Source: an uncultured Blautia sp. (GTDB taxonomy: Bacteria; Bacillota; Clostridia; Lachnospirales; Lachnospiraceae). Taken from it: 5,997 nucleotides of DNA. The translations under genes and the position numbers were made by a program. Position 1 is the stretch's first letter. The number at the start of each line of letters is the position of its first letter. The DNA lies in NCBI GenBank assembly GCA_900765525.1, contig CAAFRY010000269.1, forward strand, positions 1-5,997. Direction: 5' to 3'. This document shows positions 1 through 5,977 of the stretch, in pieces. The notes below the pieces were generated by a model. That model did no database searches. It saw only the letters and a list, made by a program, of their open reading frames with translations, and was not told the DNA's origin.

Positions 1-174
1 CCTCTCTGCCGTTTCCTTATTGGGATAAAAGCATTGAGATTTCTTTCCTTTGATATGTTCTTAGATGATTCAGATACGGCAAGAGCCGCTTAGACGATTC
101 CTCTTTCAAAATAAAAGAGAAGGACAAAAGGCTATTGAAATATACATGCTTTGCCATTATCATAGCACACTTTG
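1..174. other. Left-edge stretch without a supported gene
   Basis: I see no gene that I can support here. A 46-codon minus-strand frame (17-157) has no ribosome binding site and no recognisable product. Frame 1 of the plus strand is open from the window edge to a TAG at 91-93, so the tail of a plus-strand gene entering from the left is possible but untestable with this little sequence. Confidence 0.5.
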
Positions 175-194
175 TCCCCTGGAACCACAGGGGA
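175..194. repeat. Second hairpin, TCCCCTG-N6-CAGGGGA
   Basis: A perfect 7-bp inverted repeat (175-181 and 188-194) with a 6-nt loop lies 6 nt beyond the terminator hairpin. Neither strand has a proper T run after it. It may strengthen termination, protect a transcript end, or belong to a neighbour off the left edge. Confidence 0.5.
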
Positions 195-200
195 ATTTAT

Positions 201-234
201 ACAAAATCAGCCGGGTTTTGAACCCTGATTTTTG
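201..234 (-). terminator. Terminator-like hairpin after the jet remnant
   Basis: It begins directly after the stop codon of the chimeric frame. GGGTT (213-217) pairs with AACCC (221-225) around a 3-nt loop. Outside this, AAAATCA (203-209) pairs with TGATTTT (226-232), with GCC (210-212) bulged. Each strand has a run of T at the 3' side of the stem, so it could stop transcription from either direction. It is probably the original jetD terminator. Confidence 0.6.
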
Positions 235-918
235 TTACATTCCTATTCCTTCCTGTTCCAGTTTTCTCCCCGTTTCCTTCATATACTTTAACACCTCTGT
301 GTCTTCTCCCTCTCCATCCATTTTTTCTATCAGCTTATCCAGCCGCTTTCGGTCATTGTCTGTAAGTTCCTGGCTATAGGCCTTATATTTCTCCAACTGG
401 TAAATTCCCATATGATAGGTCTGAAAGGGTATGCCTGTTTTCCTGCACAAATCTCTGTATATCTCAAAACCTCCCACATCAATATCTCCAAAATGAACAA
501 AGGAAGCTGCCACTGTCACATAAAAAGGCGTCTGGGTTTCCCCGCCGCTTTTTTCCTCACAGACCTTGGAATAATAGGAATAGCTTCCGTCTCTGTGAAT
601 AATTTTAATATCATAATCCATATAGGTACGGTAATCCGTAAACTCATCCAGTGTTTTTGCATTATTCTCATTGTTCACTGCAAGGCGGTCAAACAATTCG
701 TCAATAACCTCCCGGTGAGCCTCATGAAAAATACCGCTGAAAATAGACTCCCCCTGAACCATATTGAAATCATCCATAATCATCTCATAATAGCTGCGGT
801 ATTTTTTACTGGGCATGTACAAAAATTCGTATTCTTCGCTGCTGAAGGTAATATCCTTCAGGGCCCTGTTCAATTCTTTAAATTCTCCCTGGGCCTGTTT
901 CATATTCTCCTGGAGCAT
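235..918 (-). pseudogene. jetC/jetD: Chimeric remnant: JetC C-terminal fragment fused in frame to JetD C-terminal Toprim end
   Basis: An open frame of 227 codons made of two Wadjet genes. Residues 1-140 come from the distal head of JetC, the MukB/SMC-like ATPase: ELNRALKDITFSSEEYEF (15-32), DEFTDYRTYMDYDIKI (91-106), and the ABC signature EKSGGETQTPFY (122-133). Walker A, the coiled coils and Walker B (which should follow the signature) are absent. From about residue 141 the sequence changes to the C-terminus of JetD, the topoisomerase VI-like Toprim nuclease: HFGDIDVGGFEIYRDL (142-157), KTGIPFQTYHM, LTDNDRKRL, ending near KLEQE. The GDID motif supplies the Toprim aspartates, but the N-terminal half of JetD is gone. 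The join lies near base 498/499. The ATG at 918 has no Shine-Dalgarno and is an internal jetC codon; a second ATG (901-903) overlaps the jetB-remnant stop as ATGA. Most likely a deletion scar without function; a residual product cannot be excluded. Confidence 0.87.
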
Positions 919-992
919 TGGCTTAACAGCTTATTGCAGATTCTCTTAAACTCATCTTTATCCCTTTGCAGCATATTTTCCAATAATTCCAC
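900..992 (-). pseudogene. jetB: jetB remnant: first ~25 codons only
   Basis: A 30-codon reading frame beginning at GTG (990-992), 2 nt after the jetA stop, with GGAGG inside the last jetA codons 8 nt upstream. This is the normal place and spacing for jetB. Its first 25 residues, VELLENMLQRDKD then EFKRICNKLLSQ, match what I recall of the start of DUF4194/JetB proteins (the MukE-like KITE subunit, about 200 residues). After LLSQ the frame continues as CSRRI and stops at TGA (900-902). Those last codons are jetC sequence read in the wrong frame. The deletion end therefore lies near 915-920. The piece is far too short to form a winged-helix domain, so it is a broken gene. The identification rests on position, ribosome binding site and a short match, so it is less certain than jetA. 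Confidence 0.77.
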
Positions 993-994
993 GT

Positions 995-2371
995 CTATTT
1001 CCTCCAAACCCGGAAATCCTTAAACCGGTATCCTTTTATCTCTTTCACGTCCAATGGCTCTATTTTATAATTCACATTTTTCCTCTGGCCATACAGCCGA
1101 ATATAAATAACCTTTATAAAATCTTCTGTGTTTTCCAACGGAAACTGGGCTGCCCGCATTTCCCTCTGTTCTCCCAGGCATTTGTCCACATATTTCTCTA
1201 TTTTCTCCACACTTAATACCCGGCTCATTTTCTCCGCCTGCTTTCGCAGCTTCTCCTGGCGCAGGGCCAAATCCGGCTTGTAATTGGCTATCTGCTGGGG
1301 AGCAAATTCCTTCCTGCCTTCCACCGGTGAATAAAAAGAAGCTTCATCCAAAAAGGAACTGTTGTAAATCCGGATAAGATTTTCCAGAAATTCAATTTCA
1401 TAAATCCCTCCCAAATCCATCTGCTCCCGGTTAATGGCCTCGTTGATTCCCATGAGAATTTCTTTCAGCTGCCCTCTTACATCATCATTTCCGGATAAAA
1501 GAAACTTCGCCCGATTTATGGCCGCCCGCTGGTACTGAGTATTTTTTTGATTGATTTCATTGAGTATTTCATCCATATTCCGGAAGGCTTCAATAATTTC
1601 ATGAAGATACCGGTACACATTTTCCTTTGCCGTTTCTTTATCTGTCTCCTGGAGAGCGGCCAGCTCTGCCGCCGTCTTTTCCACATACCTTTTGCTCCTG
1701 CTTCTGCTCTCCAGCCTCTCAATAATTTCCGGCCGGAACTTGGATACATTGTCCGATGTCAGAAGCCTGTGATAGGCCTTATCTACAATATTTGTAATAT
1801 AGTCATTAAACAGCGCATCCATAATCTCCGCCACTGTACTGTGCCTGGTCAGCTCATCGATATAATGCTTAATATTAGAATTGAGATTTTTAAGCCCTGT
1901 AATAAGCAAATCCGTATTCTCCAACACCTGCAGAAGAACCACTCCAGGATTCTCCGTATTTCCCCGGACCAGACTGTAAATCGTATAAATATAGCCCTGA
2001 TATTCAATCTGCTTTCCTTCTTCAATTTCCAGAAGGGTTTTCATAAGCTTGACGGCATATTCCTTAAAATTCACTCTCTGCACGTAGCTTTTATCTGTTT
2101 CCACCTCAATCCATCCATAGAACTCCAGCCTTCTGAGAATACCATTTGCCTTTCCCCTGCTGTCTGAAGCCGCAAAGTCCTCCTCTACTATCTCCGCAGC
2201 CGCAGACTGTTCAAAATAATACTGCAGTTCATCCACCAGCACATCTCTTTCCACACCAAAAGAAAGCTGGTGTTCCATAACGGAAAACAGCTTACAGATA
2301 CATTCCCAATATACCGTTTTATTTTGTGAAGACAAAGGGACAAAGAAATTCCCCGGTAAGACCTGAAACAT
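995..2371 (-). CDS. jetA: Wadjet anti-plasmid system subunit JetA (kleisin/MukF-like), apparently intact
   Basis: JetA of the Wadjet defence system, 458 residues. In working systems JetA is the MukF-like kleisin that links the JetC SMC ATPase heads and carries JetB; the complex extrudes DNA loops and JetD cuts small circular plasmids. The N-terminus has the family pattern VLPGNFFVPLSSQNK (4-18) then LSFGVERDVLVDELQYYF (36-53). A winged-helix-like block includes SRGKANGILRRLEFYGWIE (71-89). Long helices fill the middle, and the C-terminus ends in RLYGQRKNVNYKIEP and KGYRFKDFRVWRK, as in full-length homologs. The ATG at 2371 gives the expected family start; GGGGG lies about 6 nt upstream. No stop or frameshift interrupts it. 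It has its own sigma-A-type promoter. Downstream only scraps of jetB, jetC and jetD remain, so this is an orphan subunit with no visible partners in the window. The Wadjet subtype (type III-like by JetA sequence, from memory) is less certain than the family. Confidence 0.92.
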   Translation of the reverse strand: MFQVLPGNFFVPLSSQNKTVYWECICKLFSVMEHQLSFGVERDVLVDELQYYFEQSAAAEIVEEDFAASDSRGKANGILRRLEFYGWIEVETDKSYVQRVNFKEYAVKLMKTLLEIEEGKQIEYQGYIYTIYSLVRGNTENPGVVLLQVLENTDLLITGLKNLNSNIKHYIDELTRHSTVAEIMDALFNDYITNIVDKAYHRLLTSDNVSKFRPEIIERLESRSRSKRYVEKTAAELAALQETDKETAKENVYRYLHEIIEAFRNMDEILNEINQKNTQYQRAAINRAKFLLSGNDDVRGQLKEILMGINEAINREQMDLGGIYEIEFLENLIRIYNSSFLDEASFYSPVEGRKEFAPQQIANYKPDLALRQEKLRKQAEKMSRVLSVEKIEKYVDKCLGEQREMRAAQFPLENTEDFIKVIYIRLYGQRKNVNYKIEPLDVKEIKGYRFKDFRVWRK

Positions 2372-2416
2372 AGAATACCCCCGGCTCCCTGAATGGTTTA
2401 CTTGTTATCTGGGAGT

Positions 2417-2445
2417 ATTATAAGATATTTGGAAGAAATTGTCAT
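2417..2445 (-). promoter_or_regulatory. Promoter of jetA
   Basis: On the minus strand ATGACA (2440-2445; 5 of 6 to TTGACA) and a perfect TATAAT (2417-2422) are separated by 17 bp. The predicted start near 2410 leaves a leader of about 40 nt before the jetA ATG. This is the best promoter match in the window, and it still precedes an intact jetA. Confidence 0.72.
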
Positions 2446-2465
2446 TAGATTTCTCCAACTAAGGT

Positions 2466-2495
2466 AAAGGTGGGCTGTATTTTCGCAGCCCGCCC
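2466..2495 (-). terminator. Terminator after the GntR pair
   Basis: Four nt after the stop codon of the second regulator, the minus strand folds as GGCGGGCTG, an 8-nt loop, then CAGCCCACC. This is a 9-bp stem with one mismatch (arms 2486-2494 and 2469-2477). Only a short TTT follows, so termination may be incomplete. It separates the transporter/regulator unit from the jet locus. Confidence 0.65.
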
Positions 2496-2498
2496 ATC

Positions 2499-3503
2499 CT
2501 ATCCTATGGCTTTAAAGCGCTTGAGTTTCTCACTTCTGCACACATCAATTTCGTGCATGACATGAAGAACTGAACCCTCGTCTATTTTATATTCAAAATA
2601 AATAATCCTTCCTCCATTCTCCAGAAAGGACGCCATAGCCTGCCCATCCAGTGACGCATCGGGACCCGGGTACTCATATGGCAAAATCAACACATCCTTA
2701 TCCTGTAAAAAATCTCCAATAGGTCCCGGTTCATAATCCAGATGATACTCTGTCTGTATATCCGCAGAGGCCAGTTGGTAAAGATGATGAAATACAGCCT
2801 TAGCAAATTCAAAACTCATACACCAGATTCCCACGCTGTCCTCAGGCCTTACCTTTGCCAGCTCAAACAGGGTTTTCTGTGAAGGTACAATGGAAACCTT
2901 CATAAGATTATCTGCTATAGAAGGTGCCAACTCTAAAACCTGAAGATAATGATACTTTGTGGTCAACACTAAATCATAATTAGAATTTAAACGTTCCGGT
3001 GTTTTCATTAACTCATTGAGAACGATTTCCGTCACCTCCACGTCCGAGAGATTATAAATCTGGCTGCTTATCAGACCTAAAGTTTCCATATTACAATCAA
3101 CCACCGCAATCCTTATATTACTGGAAATCTCTCTGCGTATCTGAAGCTGTGTATCTATAGATGTCTCGACTTCATCCAGTTTTAAATTCATACTAAGAAG
3201 AACATCCAGCATTTCATCTATAAGCTGAAGAGCCCTCTCCTTTTTCCCCAGCTTATTTATGTTTTCAATTGGTGCAATAAAAGTTCCGTTTCCCTGAATT
3301 CTAAGTATAATACGTTCAGACGCCAAATAATCATAAGCCCTTTTGATGGTTCCTCTGGATATATTGGTCTGAATAGAAAACTCTCTTTCCGTAGGCAGCC
3401 GGTCTCCCGGCTTTAATTTTCCCGTATAAATCCCATTTGTAATTTGGTCTATAATCTGTTTATAGACAGGATATTTTTCACTTTTATCTAATTGAAAATA
3501 CAC
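2499..3503 (-). CDS. GntR-family transcriptional regulator (second of tandem pair)
   Basis: A 334-residue paralog of the upstream regulator, alike along the whole length but clearly diverged. The winged helix covers about 10-78: YPVYKQI, LKPGDRLPTEREF (30-42), SRGTIKRAYDYLASERII (49-66) and GNGTFIAP (71-78). The C-terminal region shows the same pattern as its neighbour: RIAVVDCNMETL matches the other's VYLCIVDNCVEIL, LENGGRIIYFEYKIDEGS matches VSSGGSVLPLEYVIDQGS, and the middle contains VPSQKTLFELAKV against VSAGLSQNTLKNLANL. I chose the GTG at 3503 rather than the TTG at 3521. GAGGAGG (3510-3516) sits 6 nt before the GTG, and this start gives a terminus matching the paralog (MYFQLDKSEKYPVY against MYRINIDKQSDFPIY). 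It is 11 nt downstream of its partner and is followed after 4 nt by a terminator. The pair could act as a heterodimer or respond to two signals; both ideas are inference. Confidence 0.91.
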   Translation of the reverse strand: MYFQLDKSEKYPVYKQIIDQITNGIYTGKLKPGDRLPTEREFSIQTNISRGTIKRAYDYLASERIILRIQGNGTFIAPIENINKLGKKERALQLIDEMLDVLLSMNLKLDEVETSIDTQLQIRREISSNIRIAVVDCNMETLGLISSQIYNLSDVEVTEIVLNELMKTPERLNSNYDLVLTTKYHYLQVLELAPSIADNLMKVSIVPSQKTLFELAKVRPEDSVGIWCMSFEFAKAVFHHLYQLASADIQTEYHLDYEPGPIGDFLQDKDVLILPYEYPGPDASLDGQAMASFLENGGRIIYFEYKIDEGSVLHVMHEIDVCRSEKLKRFKAIG

Positions 3504-3509
3504 GGCAAA

Positions 3510-3516
3510 CCTCCTC
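3510..3516 (-). promoter_or_regulatory. Ribosome binding site that fixes the start of the second GntR gene
   Basis: GAGGAGG on the minus strand sits 6 nt before the GTG at 3503 and overlaps the stop codon of the upstream regulator. It decides in favour of GTG 3503 over the in-frame TTG 3521, which would place this site inside the coding region. The overlap favours coupled translation of the two regulators. Confidence 0.8.
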
Positions 3517-4495
3517 AGCAAAGAATCCTATGACTGGAAAAATGCAGTTTATGTATCAACTCCTCAATATAAATAAAGGACCCCTGGTCAATCACATACT
3601 CCAATGGCAACACAGAACCGCCACTACTGACAAATCCCTGTACCAGACTCTTCTGCTCCTCACTCAGCCCCATCCTTATTCCGTTCTCCACAAGGAGACA
3701 GGTCTTGTCCTTTATATATTTCTCCAAAGCCTGAGGGCTATATGCATTTAAGATAAAGCAGCTAAAGGACAAAGACCTGTCCAATGCCCCAATCTCTCTT
3801 CGGATAACCTCTGCAAAATGCCTACTCTGACAAAGCATTGCCACCTTTGCATTACTGGGTAGGTTAGCAAGATTCTTCAAAGTATTCTGGCTCAGTCCGG
3901 CAGAAACAGGAATCAATCTGCTTTTCCATTCCGGAAGCAGTTTTTCCAGAGACTGTATATTCTGAGGCAAGGTAAGAATAACACTGGTACTCCCCACCTC
4001 TTGAAATCCATTCTCTATAATATCCCGAATAAGGAAGCGCTTCTTAGGAAAAGAAAACCTCTTCAACGAACATTCCAATGCATCTAAAATTTCTACACAA
4101 TTGTCTACAATACATAGGTACACATCCGTCTTTGGCTTTCCCCTCTCCTGAAGCTTATCAGAAATAAACAATGCAATATCATCCAAAGAAAAAGATAAGG
4201 CCAAAAGCTGTTCCAGATATTTATCAATAATGTCTGCAGAAGTCAAATTTGCCCTTTCCTTCTGAACAAAAGTTCCTTTTCCCTGTGTAATGGTAATAAT
4301 ACCGTCCTTTTGCAGCTTATCATAAGCTTTTCGCACAGTTCCCCTGGCAATATCATTTTCAAAGCATAGCTCTTTTTCTGTAGGAAGTTTGTCTCCGGGT
4401 TTCAAAGAGCCGTCCTTGACAGCCTCAAGAACACATTGAATAATCTGTTGATAGATAGGAAAATCCGATTGTTTATCAATATTTATTCTATACAA
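3515..4495 (-). CDS. GntR-family transcriptional regulator (first of tandem pair)
   Basis: A 326-residue DNA-binding regulator. Residues about 10-78 form a GntR winged helix: DFPIYQQI, LKPGDKLPTEKEL (31-43), the recognition region ARGTVRKAYDKLQKDGII (50-67) and the wing tip GKGTFV (72-77). The remaining 250 residues are not a FadR, UTRA/HutC or aminotransferase (MocR) domain that I recognise. They read as alternating strands and helices, starting with VYLCIVDNCVEIL (125-137) and including ILTLPQNIQSLEKLL, and may bind an effector. The start is a TTG at 4495 with AGGGAG about 7 nt upstream; it aligns with the N-terminus of the downstream paralog. The gene lies 59 nt after the MATE transporter and has its own promoter in that gap. 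Its stop codon overlaps the ribosome binding site of the next gene, so the two are probably translated from one mRNA. Auto-regulation and control of the pump are inferred. Confidence 0.92.
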   Translation of the reverse strand: MYRINIDKQSDFPIYQQIIQCVLEAVKDGSLKPGDKLPTEKELCFENDIARGTVRKAYDKLQKDGIITITQGKGTFVQKERANLTSADIIDKYLEQLLALSFSLDDIALFISDKLQERGKPKTDVYLCIVDNCVEILDALECSLKRFSFPKKRFLIRDIIENGFQEVGSTSVILTLPQNIQSLEKLLPEWKSRLIPVSAGLSQNTLKNLANLPSNAKVAMLCQSRHFAEVIRREIGALDRSLSFSCFILNAYSPQALEKYIKDKTCLLVENGIRMGLSEEQKSLVQGFVSSGGSVLPLEYVIDQGSFIYIEELIHKLHFSSHRILC

Positions 4496-4507
4496 AACCC
4501 CACTCCC

Positions 4508-4527
4508 TTACTTTGCATGACTAGTAA
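4508..4527. promoter_or_regulatory. Inverted repeat TTACT-N10-AGTAA, candidate GntR operator
   Basis: A symmetric element with 5-bp arms (4508-4512 and 4523-4527) and a 10-bp spacer lies over the predicted transcription start of the GntR pair. It is between the promoter and the ribosome binding site. The size and position suit a dimeric winged-helix repressor acting on its own gene. No second copy was seen at the MATE promoter, so the link is inference. Confidence 0.35.
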
Positions 4528-4531
4528 ACCA

Positions 4532-4560
4532 ATTCTATCATATATGGAAATTATTTACAA
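4532..4560 (-). promoter_or_regulatory. Internal promoter for the GntR pair
   Basis: On the minus strand TTGTAA (4555-4560, overlapping the MATE stop codon) and TAGAAT (4532-4537) are separated by exactly 17 bp. They match the sigma-A consensus in 4 of 6 and 5 of 6 positions. A transcript would start near 4525, about 30 nt before the TTG start of the first regulator. This would let the regulators be made independently of read-through from the transporter gene. Confidence 0.55.
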
Positions 4561-5904
4561 TTCCACCCTTTGTGCAAACTCCCTGTAAATTCTATTACGA
4601 TAAATCCACGAAATACCTGCAGCCAATATTTCCGAAACAGGGAAGGTAAACCATATGTATTTCAGCCCGAAATGCGATAACACCCAAGCTATAGGAACCA
4701 AAAAAACAATCTGTCTGGCAAAAGTGATAAAAAGATTTTCTCTGGTGTATCCCGCAACCTGAAGCAGCACTGGAATAATAATTGTAAAGCTAAAAAAAGG
4801 AAAACTCAGACTAATAATCCTAAGTGCCGGAACTGCCGCTGTAAACAATCCCTTATCCGATGAAAATATAGCAATCAGTTGCCGGGGGAAAGCCCAAAAT
4901 ATTCCGGTCCCCAAAAGCATAGCAAAAAATGAAATAGAAAGAGCGCAGCGATATATTTTCCATACCTGTGCATAATTTTTTTCTCCGCACCCATAGCTCA
5001 TCAGTGGGGTCACCGCCAGAGAAATACTGTTAACCGGCATAAGAAGGAAGGTTTGAAGCTTATAATATATTCCCAATGACATAATTGCATATTCTCCAAA
5101 GGGCTTCAGCACCATATTCAGCCCTGAAACATAAAATGCTACCAAAGCCTGCATAAAAAACGTAGGAAACCCCGCCTTATAAATACCTCTACATAAATTC
5201 CATGAAACCATAAAATTCTTTTTTCTAAACCTCATACTTCCTTTTCTCAGAAACAGCAAGGATAGTACCAGAGAAAAAAACTGTCCCATCACTGTTGCTG
5301 CTGCAGCCCCTGCTATTCCCATCTCCCGGATTCCGAAAGCACCATATATCAGTACAGGATCCAAGATAATATTAAAAACAGCCCCTGCCACCTGGGCAAT
5401 CATAGGGCCAAAGGAATTCCCCTGAGAATATAATATCCGGGAAGACGTATTTTCTAAAAACTGAAATCCAGAACACATACATATACAAAATGTATACGCC
5501 ATCCCCATATCCTGAACTCTCACATTGTTTGAAAAAACATAAAAATATACAGATAGCATAGGCCAACATAGCCCTGCACACAAAACCCAATGAAACAAAC
5601 TTAGCAAAAAACCATTAACTCCTGCTTCCAGTGCCAGTTCATTTTTTCTCTCTCCCAGATAATAAGAAACTAATATTCCACAGCCGGTAGACACCCCTGT
5701 AGCCAATGCCAAAAGAAAAAGCTGGACAGGAAAGGCAAGAGACAGCGCCGTCAGACCATCTGCAGAATATCGTGACACATAGAAGCTGTCTACAATATTG
5801 TACAAAGCCTGCACAAGAAGAGAAAATGCAATGGGTCCTGACAAACATAAAATTTGTTGTGATGTTCTTTTAAAACCAACAAAGAAATTTCTTCTAATCA
5901 TCAT
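4555..5904 (-). CDS. MATE family multidrug/cation efflux transporter
   Basis: This 449-residue protein is an inner-membrane exporter of the MATE family (NorM/DinF/MepA-like), which expels drugs or organic cations in exchange for Na+ or H+. It is full length for the family (about 450 residues, 12 membrane helices) and almost entirely hydrophobic helices joined by short basic loops. Family marks include YNIVDSFYVSRY (about 35-46), LGERKNELA in the first cytoplasmic loop (83-91), QGNSFGPM (161-168), NIILDPVLIYG followed by GIAGAAAATVMGQ (178-208), and the second-half repeat AVTPLMSYGCGEKNY (297-311). The start is one of two consecutive ATG codons (5904 or 5901), with AAAGG about 7 nt upstream of the first. 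It is the first gene of a cassette with two GntR regulators downstream, so it is probably their regulatory target. The substrate cannot be inferred from sequence. Family assignment is secure; subfamily is not. Confidence 0.95.
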   Translation of the reverse strand: MMIRRNFFVGFKRTSQQILCLSGPIAFSLLVQALYNIVDSFYVSRYSADGLTALSLAFPVQLFLLALATGVSTGCGILVSYYLGERKNELALEAGVNGFLLSLFHWVLCAGLCWPMLSVYFYVFSNNVRVQDMGMAYTFCICMCSGFQFLENTSSRILYSQGNSFGPMIAQVAGAVFNIILDPVLIYGAFGIREMGIAGAAAATVMGQFFSLVLSLLFLRKGSMRFRKKNFMVSWNLCRGIYKAGFPTFFMQALVAFYVSGLNMVLKPFGEYAIMSLGIYYKLQTFLLMPVNSISLAVTPLMSYGCGEKNYAQVWKIYRCALSISFFAMLLGTGIFWAFPRQLIAIFSSDKGLFTAAVPALRIISLSFPFFSFTIIIPVLLQVAGYTRENLFITFARQIVFLVPIAWVLSHFGLKYIWFTFPVSEILAAGISWIYRNRIYREFAQRVEL

Positions 5905-5944
5905 AAAATTGCCTTTCTCTCTTTTCTGCTTATTTTTTAAATTG

Positions 5945-5972
5945 ATTATACCATTGTATACCTATAAAACAA
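5945..5972 (-). promoter_or_regulatory. Promoter of the MATE-GntR-GntR cassette
   Basis: On the minus strand a perfect -10 box TATAAT (5945-5950) is preceded directly by TGG, giving an extended -10 (TGnTATAAT). A weak -35 TTGTTT (5967-5972) lies 16 bp upstream. The predicted transcript starts near 5938, about 34 nt before the MATE start codon. Direct and inverted repeats overlap this promoter and could be a regulator site. Confidence 0.6.
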
Positions 5973-5977
5973 TTGTT
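5947..5977. promoter_or_regulatory. Repeat cluster over the MATE promoter, candidate operator
   Basis: TATACC occurs twice, 10 bp apart (5947-5952 and 5957-5962), one helical turn, overlapping the -10 box and spacer. ATTGT (5953-5957) and ACAAT (5969-5973) form an inverted repeat with an 11-bp spacer. AACAATTGTT (5968-5977) is a perfect 10-bp palindrome at the -35. Any of these could be bound by the GntR pair. AT-rich promoters give such patterns by chance fairly often, so this is tentative. Confidence 0.3.

Noticed and set aside
17..157. A 46-codon minus-strand small frame downstream of the jet remnant
   Set aside because: ATG at 155-157 has no ribosome binding site, the product is not recognised, and the length is expected by chance.
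159..164. TATGAT on the minus strand as a -10 box for a gene off the left edge
   Set aside because: No acceptable -35 at 16-18 bp and no supported gene downstream.
65..379. A 104-codon plus-strand open frame
   Set aside because: No Shine-Dalgarno; it runs through the hairpin terminator and into the antisense of the JetD fragment, with low-complexity Ser/Pro-rich translation.
235..918. Reading the 227-codon frame as intact JetB or a normal accessory gene
   Set aside because: The SGGETQTPFY signature belongs to the JetC ATPase head and the GDIDVGGF motif to the JetD Toprim; neither is found in JetB.
412..1023. A 203-codon plus-strand open frame
   Set aside because: It is antisense to the JetC/JetD remnant and the jetA end, has no ribosome binding site, and its product resembles no family.
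1547..2167. A 206-codon plus-strand open frame
   Set aside because: It lies wholly antisense to jetA, whose protein is clearly recognisable; the frame is a shadow.
3504..3521. Longer second GntR protein starting at TTG 3521
   Set aside because: It would put the AGGAGG site inside the gene and add six residues that the paralog lacks; GTG 3503 fits better.
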